Shown: positions 9,110 to 16,956 of the stretch, in pieces
Numbering within the stretch: position 1 is the first letter of the stretch
Layout: each line of letters starts with the position of its first letter
Assembly (NCBI GenBank): GCA_946542465.1
Contig: CAMNKQ010000002.1
Location: forward strand, 1-47,056
Direction: 5' to 3'
Length of the DNA stretch: 47,056 nucleotides
Source: an uncultured Clostridia bacterium
GTDB lineage: Bacteria > Bacillota > Clostridia > Oscillospirales > Oscillospiraceae
Made by a program: the position numbers and the translations under genes
Notes under the pieces: model-generated
Databases searched by the model: none
What the model was told of the DNA's origin: nothing
What the model saw: only the letters and a program-made list of their open reading frames with translations

Positions 9110-9769
9110 ATGGAGAGCATGACAAAGCCGGTGGCCGTGCTGGCCGGAACCCCGGTGGACACCCAAATGGGCGCGGAGGTGCTGGAGGCCCACGGCATCA
9201 CGCCGATGCCCTTTCCCCTCTCCCGCATCCCGCCGGAGCAGGCCTATTTCCAGGTCCAGCCCCCGGAAAAGAAGCGGGAGCGGGTATTGGGCATCCTGCG
9301 CGAGGCCATGGACAAGGGCTGCGGCAGCGCCTTTGTCTACTGCAATTCGCTCTCCGGCGCGGTGGATTTTGCGCCGCTCTCCCAGAAGCTGGGCCTCAAG
9401 ATCGTGACGCCCATGGACGCCTACGGCAGCATCGCCCGGGCGCACAAAAAGCTCGCCATCATCGCCTACAACGCCCAGGCCATGGTGGGCCAGGACACGG
9501 CCATGATGCGCGCCAATCCCGACATCACCATGCTGACGGCCAGCGTCTCCCAGGTGGCCATCGACATCGAGGCGGGCTGGGCGCCGGAGGAGATCCTCCG
9601 CCGGAATCATCTGGATCTGCTGATGCGGTATTTCGAGGCCTGCGGCTGTGAGGCGCTGGTGCTGGGCTGCACCCATTTCCCCTATGTGAGCGTGGCCCTG
9701 CGTGCCATCACCCGCCTCCCCCTCATCGACCCGGCCGAGGACATGGTACGAATTTTGATCGAGGGATGA
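9110..9769 (+). CDS. Aspartate/glutamate/hydantoin racemase family protein
   Basis: VFVYCNSLSG and EALVLGCTHFPYV motifs characteristic of the Asp/Glu racemase superfamily. Confidence 0.85.
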   Translation: MESMTKPVAVLAGTPVDTQMGAEVLEAHGITPMPFPLSRIPPEQAYFQVQPPEKKRERVLGILREAMDKGCGSAFVYCNSLSGAVDFAPLSQKLGLKIVTPMDAYGSIARAHKKLAIIAYNAQAMVGQDTAMMRANPDITMLTASVSQVAIDIEAGWAPEEILRRNHLDLLMRYFEACGCEALVLGCTHFPYVSVALRAITRLPLIDPAEDMVRILIEG

Positions 9770-9781
9770 TCGAAACGCGGT

Positions 9782-9825
9782 AAAACGGCGGCGGATTCGT
9801 AATCGTACGAATCCGCCGCCGTTTT
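9782..9825. terminator. Bidirectional terminator between convergent genes
   Basis: AAAACGGCGGCGGATTCGT-AATCGT-ACGAATCCGCCGCCGTTTT. Confidence 0.9.
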
Positions 9826-9831
9826 CTGCCC

Positions 9832-10341
9832 TTAATCCGCGATCAGGACGCAGGTGCCGTCGCTGATCTGCAGGGCGGTGTTCTCCGTCAGCGTGACGCG
9901 CACGGAGTCCCCGGCCTTGAGCTCAAAGGATTTGAGCACCGCGCCGTAGTCCCCGAGGATCTCCACCTGGGTGTTGAGTACCTCGCTCATCATCCCGCCC
10001 AGGGAGCCGAAGAGGCCGCCCCAGTCCTCACCGCCGAGGGAGCTGGCCGCGTCACCCAGCGCGGAATACATGCCGCCGAAGTCGTCACCCGCGGTGGAGA
10101 GGCATTTGAGAGTGTAGCTGCCCGGGAGAATGTCCTCCCCGACGATGAACTTGCCCTCCCGGAGCGTGACCTCCTGGGCCAGGGGCAGGCCGCGGGCGAT
10201 CATCTCCTCCCGGACGGCCTCATAGAGCTGGCGCAGCTCCTCATCGCTGTAGCGGGCGAGGGGATTGTCCTCGGCGCAGGCGGCGGCGCTGACGCTCAGC
10301 ACCAGGGCCAGGATCAGCAGGATCGAAAGCAGTTTTTTCAT
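9832..10341 (-). CDS. Secreted hypothetical protein
   Basis: Signal peptide MKKLLSILLILALVLSVSAAACA; coding-like composition and a ribosome-binding site; family not recognised. Confidence 0.7.
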   Translation of the reverse strand: MKKLLSILLILALVLSVSAAACAEDNPLARYSDEELRQLYEAVREEMIARGLPLAQEVTLREGKFIVGEDILPGSYTLKCLSTAGDDFGGMYSALGDAASSLGGEDWGGLFGSLGGMMSEVLNTQVEILGDYGAVLKSFELKAGDSVRVTLTENTALQISDGTCVLIAD

Positions 10342-10434
10342 AGCAGTTCCTCCTTAATACTATGTCGGTATCGAAAGTATACCCGATGACGGACCGCCCC
10401 GTTGACCCCGTTTCGGGGGCAAGAGACGGCTCTT

Positions 10435-10887
10435 TTACGGCAGCAGCGGGGCGAGACCGTGTTCCCGCAGCAGCGCGTCCACCTCGTGGATCTCGAAGAT
10501 CCGGTTTTCCATGGCCACGCGGATGACCAGGTCGCGGGGGAAGTGGAGAAAGAGCGGGGCCATGCCGTAGCGGATCAGCGCCTCGTTGGTCTCCTCCGGC
10601 GTGAATTCCGCCGCCAGGCAGAGCCGCAGGATCACGTCCCGCTGCCGGGTGCGCTTCTGCTCGGCGATCAGCTTGTAGCCGCAGCGCTCCGGCAGGTCGG
10701 CGGCCAGAAAGACGTTCTGCTGCAAAAGTCCCTTCTCCCGCAGCCTCTCCCGCATGAAGTCGGCGAAGGGATGGGGGCTTGTGATCAGGTCCTTCTGCAT
10801 CCGCCGCAGGAGATCCCCCAGCTCCTCCAGGCGGACCGGCCGCGGCTCCTCCTCCGTCCAGTCCCAGATGTCGTTTTTGTTTTCCAT
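10435..10887 (-). CDS. Hypothetical protein (about 150 aa, predicted helical)
   Basis: MENKNDIWDWTEEEPRPVRLEELGDLLRRMQKDLITSPHPFADFMRERLREKGL...; followed upstream by a plausible RBS; a GTG 9 nt upstream is an alternative start. Confidence 0.65.
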   Translation of the reverse strand: MENKNDIWDWTEEEPRPVRLEELGDLLRRMQKDLITSPHPFADFMRERLREKGLLQQNVFLAADLPERCGYKLIAEQKRTRQRDVILRLCLAAEFTPEETNEALIRYGMAPLFLHFPRDLVIRVAMENRIFEIHEVDALLREHGLAPLLP

Positions 10888-10912
10888 TGTGTTCACCCTT
10901 TCTATAGAGGAA

Positions 10913-10939
10913 CACCGCCCGGGACGAACCCGGGCGGTG
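10913..10939. terminator. GC-rich hairpin
   Basis: CACCGCCCGGG-ACGAA-CCCGGGCGGTG. Confidence 0.6.
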
Positions 10940-10980
10940 CTCTATAAAAGGGGCTGTAAAATTTACGTGGGGGGAACTGA

Positions 10981-11958
10981 TTAGAAATCTATTTCATATT
11001 CAAAATAGCGACGGGACTCTGTCTGCACTTCGCTAGATACGGAGAGACCTCCGGAATACTTCATAGAAGACAGTGCGGCATCAATTTTGGCTGCGTCTTT
11101 CATCTTAATTCCGGAAGAGCTTCCCATGGCAATGGTATATACCTGATGCGTCATGGTGTTATCGCTCATACGCAGGGACACAAGATTCTGGATTTGAGGA
11201 TCATTTTTGAAATAGACGAGAGTCGGTTTGACTGGCGTATGACCAATGCACTGCATCTCTGCGGCAATTTCAACTTTCGAAGAATTGCTGCTTCTGGATT
11301 CGTGGGAGAAATCGGTACTCCCGTTAACTTTTCCGCCAGTTTTTGTGCCAAGCTTTCCCTTGACGCTGTTTGCGTTGAAAGCGGCAGCTTCTTCCTTGAA
11401 TGTCACGCGAAAATGCTTTGCACCGAGATCCTGCGCGATTTTTTGCAGCTCGCTGACACGGGCAACTCTGAGCCGGCTGAAGTATTCGTCCAAGGCAATA
11501 TAATGATCTCTATCGCAGGGATCAACGTAGTACAGATCACTGTCCATGTTAGGCTCAAAGGAGAGCCCGAAAGCCTCGGCTTTGTCAGGATAGATGTTGA
11601 CGATCCGCAACTCCTTGTGGACAGACTCATAGCCGATGGAACCTTGGCAGATTTCACTTTCGGCGTGCTTCTTGTCCATCTCAATTACACGAATCAGCTT
11701 CGGCATCAGGAAGTCTGTACTGTCCAAGTCATCCTCAAAGATCGGGCATAGCGCTTTTCGCTCCGCCTCTTGACGTGTTTGCGCTCTCTTTTCGTTCCAT
11801 TGATCCGTCAGCGAACTAATGTCTTTCAAATCCAGCTTGCCGTCACTGTTTTGGTCAACGGTGTTCACGACGGTTTTCTTTGCTTTGTCGAACAAATCCG
11901 CAGCCGCTTTCCCCTTGCCGGCGACAACGGCTTTTATATCCAACTTTTTCTTTTCCAT
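10981..11958 (-). CDS. Uncharacterised protein with an EF-hand/dockerin-like calcium motif near the N-terminus
   Basis: DQNSDGKLDLKDISSL motif; Ser/Thr/Gly-rich alternating C-terminal half; GAGG ribosome-binding site; AT-richer than surroundings. Confidence 0.8.
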   Translation of the reverse strand: MEKKKLDIKAVVAGKGKAAADLFDKAKKTVVNTVDQNSDGKLDLKDISSLTDQWNEKRAQTRQEAERKALCPIFEDDLDSTDFLMPKLIRVIEMDKKHAESEICQGSIGYESVHKELRIVNIYPDKAEAFGLSFEPNMDSDLYYVDPCDRDHYIALDEYFSRLRVARVSELQKIAQDLGAKHFRVTFKEEAAAFNANSVKGKLGTKTGGKVNGSTDFSHESRSSNSSKVEIAAEMQCIGHTPVKPTLVYFKNDPQIQNLVSLRMSDNTMTHQVYTIAMGSSSGIKMKDAAKIDAALSSMKYSGGLSVSSEVQTESRRYFEYEIDF

Positions 11959-12011
11959 ATGAATTACCTCAAAGCACTAATCTAATAGCGCGATCTAATT
12001 ATTTGTAGAGC

Positions 12012-12875
12012 TTAATGGATTGAATTATTCTCCTCACCATCCTTTGGGGATATGGAATCAGCACGCATATCCCTTCTATGCTTTTGACTGTTTGCTTGCC
12101 AAGCAAGCAAGTGACTCAAAGCATCAAAGCCAGTGTATTTTTTTATTAGCATAAAGAAAAAGAGGCAAACCAGCAAGGGAATAATACAGGAAGTAACAAT
12201 CAATACAGCAATGCTTTCAATAAAACGATTGATGATGTTAGAAATCTTACGCTTAAGAGTTTCTGATGTTTCGGATAGGCGGCTTAGGATAGATTGGACT
12301 CCAATTTGATCGTTATCTTCTGCCAACTCTGCCGTCTCGTTTGCCAAATTCTCGGCGGCAGATATAGTTGATTCTATAGATGCTTGATATGTTTTATAAA
12401 TCATATCAGAGGCGCCTATGCCAGCTGGAATAACTAATGAGATTCCCAAAGTTACAAGAACAAGATTATATCCTATACGTTGCAGGAAAGAGTTTCCGAT
12501 TATTTGACTGATTCCAAATAAACCGCAAATAATTGGAATTAAGTAACGGCAAGCGACGACAGGAATTATGGAAAGAAGGTACTTTTCAGAATAAAGAACG
12601 CATAGAATAAACAGATAATACTGGGAAAAATCTGCAAGTTTATCAGCTATTGGATTTGCTATATCACTCGGGAGAGCAGAAACACCAACGGAAGCTAAAG
12701 ACGAGGTCGTGGTTAATGCTAGAACAGTCTTTATTTTTTCGTTTATTGAAAGTACTTGGTTCGCATATATTTCGGGGGAAGCCAATTTATCAGCTAAAAT
12801 CAGATTTGAGATGACAGCAATTAAAACCAGAAAGAGAATTAGCGATGTTTTTTTTAAAAGTTTATTCGTATTCAT
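12012..12875 (-). CDS. Uncharacterised multi-TM membrane protein
   Basis: Several hydrophobic segments (SLILFLVLIAVISNLIL; YYLFILCVLYSEKYLLSIIPVVA; LVLVTLGISLVIPAGIG; IAVLIVTSCIIPLLVCLFFFMLI) separated by a helical NETAELAEDN...LKRKISN segment. Confidence 0.8.
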   Translation of the reverse strand: MNTNKLLKKTSLILFLVLIAVISNLILADKLASPEIYANQVLSINEKIKTVLALTTTSSLASVGVSALPSDIANPIADKLADFSQYYLFILCVLYSEKYLLSIIPVVACRYLIPIICGLFGISQIIGNSFLQRIGYNLVLVTLGISLVIPAGIGASDMIYKTYQASIESTISAAENLANETAELAEDNDQIGVQSILSRLSETSETLKRKISNIINRFIESIAVLIVTSCIIPLLVCLFFFMLIKKYTGFDALSHLLAWQANSQKHRRDMRADSISPKDGEENNSIH

Positions 12876-12898
12876 AAGGCCCTCAACAAGTAATGTGT

Positions 12899-13606
12899 TT
12901 ATTTATTGGCAGCTTGTATTTCCACTGAATAATCAGATATATCAATGATGCTATTTGCAAATGTACGAATTATTGTTTTTGCGTTGTCCTGTGCTCTTTC
13001 TAAAATTCCGGATTCGATTGCTTTATCTTTTACTTCGTTTTGAAAATCATTCAATGCGCTGTTATAGTCGACCATTGTGAATTTGTTTCCCAAACCATTT
13101 TTTTCAGAGTAGATAGTTAAACTCTCTGGATCAATATCTATACTGAAGATTTCCGAAGAAGGAAGATAGACTGTTATTACCCGACGCAAAATGTCTTTTT
13201 CAACGGTGATTTCAGAAAAGTCTACTCCGGCGCAGATAACGCCTGCGTAGGTGGCAAGGAGACTTGATTCAGTAATACCCCACTCTTTTTTCAGAATCTC
13301 TTTGTTTTTAGAATAATTAATAACATCAGTAAACCAGTATTCCTCTGTAATTAACTTTCCTACATCTTGCAATTTTTCTTGAATCACTTCCGGAGGGATA
13401 CCAGTTTCTTCAATTGCACGTTCTTCGATGTTATCATTTGTGAGATTTTCTTCAGATAATAGAGTTTCGGTAGGAGAAGGTAGTGTACTGGATAAATCTT
13501 TATTCAAGGGATGCGCAAAGTGTATTGCTACTACAGTAAGGGTAGCGATAACTAATAATACAATTATCAGAATCCATAACATAGTCTTATTTTTTTCTTT
13601 GACCAT
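12899..13606 (-). CDS. DUF4230 domain-containing membrane-anchored protein
   Basis: N-terminal TM then LQDVGKLITEEYWFTDVINYSK...SSLLATYAGVICAGVDFSEITVEKD...ITVYLPSSEIFSIDIDPESLTIYSEKNGLGN, typical of DUF4230; GGAGG RBS 6 nt before ATG at 13606. Confidence 0.82.
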   Translation of the reverse strand: MVKEKNKTMLWILIIVLLVIATLTVVAIHFAHPLNKDLSSTLPSPTETLLSEENLTNDNIEERAIEETGIPPEVIQEKLQDVGKLITEEYWFTDVINYSKNKEILKKEWGITESSLLATYAGVICAGVDFSEITVEKDILRRVITVYLPSSEIFSIDIDPESLTIYSEKNGLGNKFTMVDYNSALNDFQNEVKDKAIESGILERAQDNAKTIIRTFANSIIDISDYSVEIQAANK

Positions 13607-13668
13607 TTTTTCCTCCATAATACAAAAGCATCTTTCAATATGATTCGACAACAAATTCATTATAATAA

Positions 13669-13848
13669 AAATGGAAGGAATATGCAAGGACAAACCAAAT
13701 TCCAAACTGTGAACTGACGCCAATAGACTGCATTGCCAAGCGCGGGAGGCTTGACAATTTGGCCGGGCGGCTTCTTGCAATGAGTTCAGAAAAAGCAAAG
13801 AGGGAGCACTTTGACGAGATCGGGTGCAAACAGCGGGGAATCGAATAA
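13669..13848 (+). pseudogene. Possible remnant C-terminus of a lost gene at the edge of the AT-rich insert
   Basis: Open frame without a usable start: ...PIDCIAKRGRLDNLAGRLLAMSSEKAKREHFDEIGCKQRGIE*; protein-like composition. Confidence 0.3.
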
Positions 13849-13919
13849 ACCTGCCGGTGTTCAATCTGGCAGGCCGGTTTTAGGTCAGGGCAGGCGTCAC
13901 CGAGCAGGGAAAAGAAATA

Positions 13920-13967
13920 TTGACACGGTGTCAAAATAATGCTATACTGCGGATTGACGCAGTGTCA
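13920..13967 (+). promoter_or_regulatory. tetR-operon promoter with two palindromic operators
   Basis: TTGACA (13920-13925) - 17 nt - TATACT (13943-13948); TGACACGGTGTCA (13921-13933, perfect palindrome) over the -35; TGACGCAGTGTCA (13955-13967) near the start site. Confidence 0.8.
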
Positions 13968-14052
13968 TTTTCACGCGGGAGAAAGAATTCGCGCGCTGAG
14001 GACGCCGCCGCTCCGGCCCCGGGGCGGAAAACAGCGACAGAGGGGGAAGAGC

Positions 14053-14682
14053 ATGCCGAAAGGATCCGCAGAACGAACCAACGCGCGGCGGGAGGAGATC
14101 CTGGCCGCCTGCCGGAAGCTCTATGAGACGATGAGCTTCAAGGAGATCAGCCTGAAAGAGATCGGGCAGCAGACCTCCTTTACCCGCACCTCGATCTACA
14201 ACTATTTTGAGACCAAGGAGGAGATCTTCCTCGCCCTCTTCCAGCGGGAATACGAGTGTTTTGCCCGGGATCTGGATGAACTCTGCGGGCGGGAGGAGAC
14301 GCTGTCCCTGGACGCGCTGGCCTCCGAACTGGCCCATGCGCTGGAGCGGCGGCCGCTGATGCTCAAACTTCTGAGCATGAACCTCTACGATATGGAGGCC
14401 AACTCCCGCATGGAGCGCCTGGTGGAGTTCAAGACCGCCTATGGGGAATCCAGCGCCGCGCTGGACCGCTGCCTGCAAAAGTTCCTGCCCGGTCTGGGAG
14501 AAGAGGGGCGGCGGACCTTCCTGTATGCCTTTTTGCCCTTCGTCTACGGCCTCTACCCCTATACCGTCGTGACGGATAAGCAGCGGCAGGCCATGGAGGA
14601 GGCGGGCGTCGCCTATGTCTACATGAGCACCTACGAGATGGCCTATACCTTTCTTCGAAGCTTATTGGGAGGATTGCTATGA
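14053..14682 (+). CDS. TetR/AcrR family transcriptional regulator
   Basis: RREEILAACRKLYETMSFKEISLKEIGQQTSFTRTSIYNYFETKEEIF HTH. Confidence 0.93.
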   Translation: MPKGSAERTNARREEILAACRKLYETMSFKEISLKEIGQQTSFTRTSIYNYFETKEEIFLALFQREYECFARDLDELCGREETLSLDALASELAHALERRPLMLKLLSMNLYDMEANSRMERLVEFKTAYGESSAALDRCLQKFLPGLGEEGRRTFLYAFLPFVYGLYPYTVVTDKQRQAMEEAGVAYVYMSTYEMAYTFLRSLLGGLL

Positions 14683-15008
14683 TCACCGTAAACATCTACT
14701 ACAGGGGCGAAAACGGCAGCGCCCGCGCCTTCGCGGAGGAGATGGTCCGCAGCGGCGTCGTGGCGGACATCCGCGCCGAGGAGGGCAATCTGCGCTATGC
14801 CTATTTCTTCCCGATGGACGATCCCGAAACCCTGCTGCTCATCGACCAGTGGCGGGATCAGGCGGCCATCGACGCGCACCACGCCTCCCCCATGATGGGG
14901 AAGATCGCGGCGCTGCGGGAGAAATACGACCTTCATATGACGGTGGAGCGCTTCGCCTTCGACGAGGCGGGGCTTCCGGAGAAGGACTTGAAATTTATCA
15001 AACGATAA
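14679..15008 (+). CDS. Antibiotic biosynthesis monooxygenase (ABM)/putative quinol monooxygenase
   Basis: 110-aa ABM-like protein: PETLLLIDQWRDQAAIDAHHASPMMGKI; overlaps the tetR stop codon. Confidence 0.85.
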   Translation: MITVNIYYRGENGSARAFAEEMVRSGVVADIRAEEGNLRYAYFFPMDDPETLLLIDQWRDQAAIDAHHASPMMGKIAALREKYDLHMTVERFAFDEAGLPEKDLKFIKR

Positions 15009-15020
15009 GGAGAAAGCGGT

Positions 15021-15776
15021 ATGAGTAAGAAGATCACACAGACGGCCGGGCGCAGCCAGCTCGGCGAATTTGCCCCGATGTTCGCCCACCTCAACGACGA
15101 CGTGCTTTTCGGCGAGGTCTGGAACGAGGAGGCCATCGACCTCAAGACCAAGTGCATCATCACGGTGGTGTCTCTGATGGCCTCGGGGATCACCGATTCC
15201 TCCCTCGGCTATCACCTGCAGAACGCGAAAAACCACGGCGTGAGCAAGGCGGAGATCGCCGCCATCATCACCCACGCCACCATGTATGTGGGCTGGCCCA
15301 AGGGCTGGGCGGTGTTTCGCATGGCCAAGGAGATCTGGAACGAGGAGATAAAGGTCCAAAGCGAAAAGGACGCCTATCAGAACACGATCTTCTTCCCCAT
15401 CGGGGAGAAAAATCCCTATGGGCAGTTCTTTGTGGGGCAGAGTTATCTGGCCCCGGTCTCCACGGCGCAGGTCCCGATCTTCAACGTGACCTTCGAGCCG
15501 GGCTGCCGCAACAACTGGCACATCCACCACGCCGCCAGCGGCGGCGGGCAAATGCTCATCTGTGTGGGCGGCCGCGGCTGGTATCAGGAGTGGGGCAAGG
15601 AGCCCGTTGAGATGACCCCGGGCACCGTGGTCAACATCCCCGCCGAGGTCAAGCACTGGCACGGCGCGGCCGGGGACAGCTGGTTCTCCCATCTGGCCAT
15701 TGAGGTCGCCGGGGAGAAGAGCTCCAATGAGTGGCTGGAGCCCGTGTCGGAAGACGATTACAACAATCTGAAATAA
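15021..15776 (+). CDS. Carboxymuconolactone decarboxylase (CMD)-cupin fusion protein
   Basis: N-terminal CMD domain (LKTKCIITVVSLMASG...LQNAKNHGVSKAEIAAIITHATMYVGWPKGW) fused to a cupin (FEPGCRNNWHIHHAASGGGQMLICVGGRGWYQEWG...HWHGA). Confidence 0.9.
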   Translation: MSKKITQTAGRSQLGEFAPMFAHLNDDVLFGEVWNEEAIDLKTKCIITVVSLMASGITDSSLGYHLQNAKNHGVSKAEIAAIITHATMYVGWPKGWAVFRMAKEIWNEEIKVQSEKDAYQNTIFFPIGEKNPYGQFFVGQSYLAPVSTAQVPIFNVTFEPGCRNNWHIHHAASGGGQMLICVGGRGWYQEWGKEPVEMTPGTVVNIPAEVKHWHGAAGDSWFSHLAIEVAGEKSSNEWLEPVSEDDYNNLK

Positions 15777-15790
15777 AAGGAGTTTTTAAA

Positions 15791-16267
15791 ATGAGTAAAC
15801 TGGTCGCCTATTTTTCCGCCAGCGGCAGCACCGCCCGACTGGCCCAGACCCTCGCCGCCGCGGCCGATGCGGCGCTCTATGAGATTAAACCCGCCCTGGC
15901 CTATGAGCGGAAGGATCTGAACTGGATGGACAAGAAGGCCCGCAGCACCGTCGAGATGCAGGATCCGAACTGCCGCCCGGCCCTGGCCGATACCGCCGCC
16001 CCGGTCGCGGAGGCGGATGTGATCTTCCTGGGCTTTCCCATCTGGTGGTACCGGGAGCCCAGCCTGATCGACAGCTTCCTGGACGCCTATGATTTCTCCG
16101 GCAAGACGGTCGTGCCCTTCTTCACCTCCGGCGGCAGCCAGCTGGGCGAAGGTCAGGGCCGCATCGAGACGCTGGCCAAGGGCGCGAGGGTCCTCGGCGG
16201 TAAGCGCTTTTCCGCCCGCGCCTCCGAGAGCGAGCTGAAAGCCTGGGTCGCGTCCCTGAAGGTATAA
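15791..16267 (+). CDS. Flavodoxin family protein
   Basis: LVAYFSASGSTARLAQTLAAAADAALYEI; DVIFLGFPIWWYREPS; TVVPFFTSGGSQLGEG. Confidence 0.92.
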   Translation: MSKLVAYFSASGSTARLAQTLAAAADAALYEIKPALAYERKDLNWMDKKARSTVEMQDPNCRPALADTAAPVAEADVIFLGFPIWWYREPSLIDSFLDAYDFSGKTVVPFFTSGGSQLGEGQGRIETLAKGARVLGGKRFSARASESELKAWVASLKV

Positions 16268-16281
16268 AAGCCCTACAGCAT

Positions 16282-16324
16282 AAAAGTGCTCTGCGTACGA
16301 ACGAAAGTACGCAGAGCACTTTTT
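16282..16324 (+). terminator. Terminator of the tetR operon
   Basis: AAAAGTGCTCTGCGTAC-GAACGAAA-GTACGCAGAGCACTTTT. Confidence 0.9.
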
Positions 16325-16325
16325 A

Positions 16326-16487
16326 TACTGATATCTGATAGAAATCTCGGATTCTTTCCGGCCAGAATTGTGCCATACTGCGTTGGCCTCCTTGACCATA
16401 TATCTCCATTATGCTCTGCGGAGTCCGCCTTGTCTGGCGCAATTCTGCCTCGAAAATCATTTCCGACTTTCCTATCAGATATCAGTA
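16326..16487 (-). repeat. MITE-like element, repeat family C copy 2 (162 bp)
   Basis: Reverse-complement homologue of 7375-7536 with the same TIRs and TTA on both sides. Confidence 0.85.
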
Positions 16488-16511
16488 TTACAGCCGTTTT
16501 TCCGCTTGACT

Positions 16512-16955
16512 TCAGTCCTCGATGGTGACCTCACCGTTTTCCCCGATGCTCACCATCATGCCGGTCTGCACGGCCTCCAGAAATTCATTTCCCAGCGAGT
16601 CCACCACGGGCATGGGGTTGTCCGTCCACACGTCGCCCAGGATCGCGCCAGAGGCGGCCAGGGAGTCGATGGGCTTGGAGAAGAGCATGCAGGCCGGGGC
16701 CTTGCCCAGGGCGCAGGCGGTGTAGAGCACCATACCGCCGGTGGTGGAGCCGATGGTCATCGGCAGGCACAGGGCCTTGCCCAGCATGGGCTTCTTGTAG
16801 AGATCGGCGTTGTTCTGGTCGCCGCATTTGACCTGCTTATCGCCGAACATCAGGGCCATCTGATAGCTGGCCAGGGTGTTGAAGCCGCCATGGCTCACCA
16901 GAGCCTCGGCCCGGCAAGTGCCGGGGACGATAACGCGGCCTTTAAAAACTTTCAT
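16512..16955 (-). CDS. Aconitase X swivel domain protein (DUF126, small subunit)
   Basis: KGRVIVPGTCRAEALVSHGGFN...GSTTGGMVLYTACALGKAPACMLF..DSLAASGAIL. Confidence 0.88.
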   Translation of the reverse strand: MKVFKGRVIVPGTCRAEALVSHGGFNTLASYQMALMFGDKQVKCGDQNNADLYKKPMLGKALCLPMTIGSTTGGMVLYTACALGKAPACMLFSKPIDSLAASGAILGDVWTDNPMPVVDSLGNEFLEAVQTGMMVSIGENGEVTIED

Positions 16956-16956
16956 C

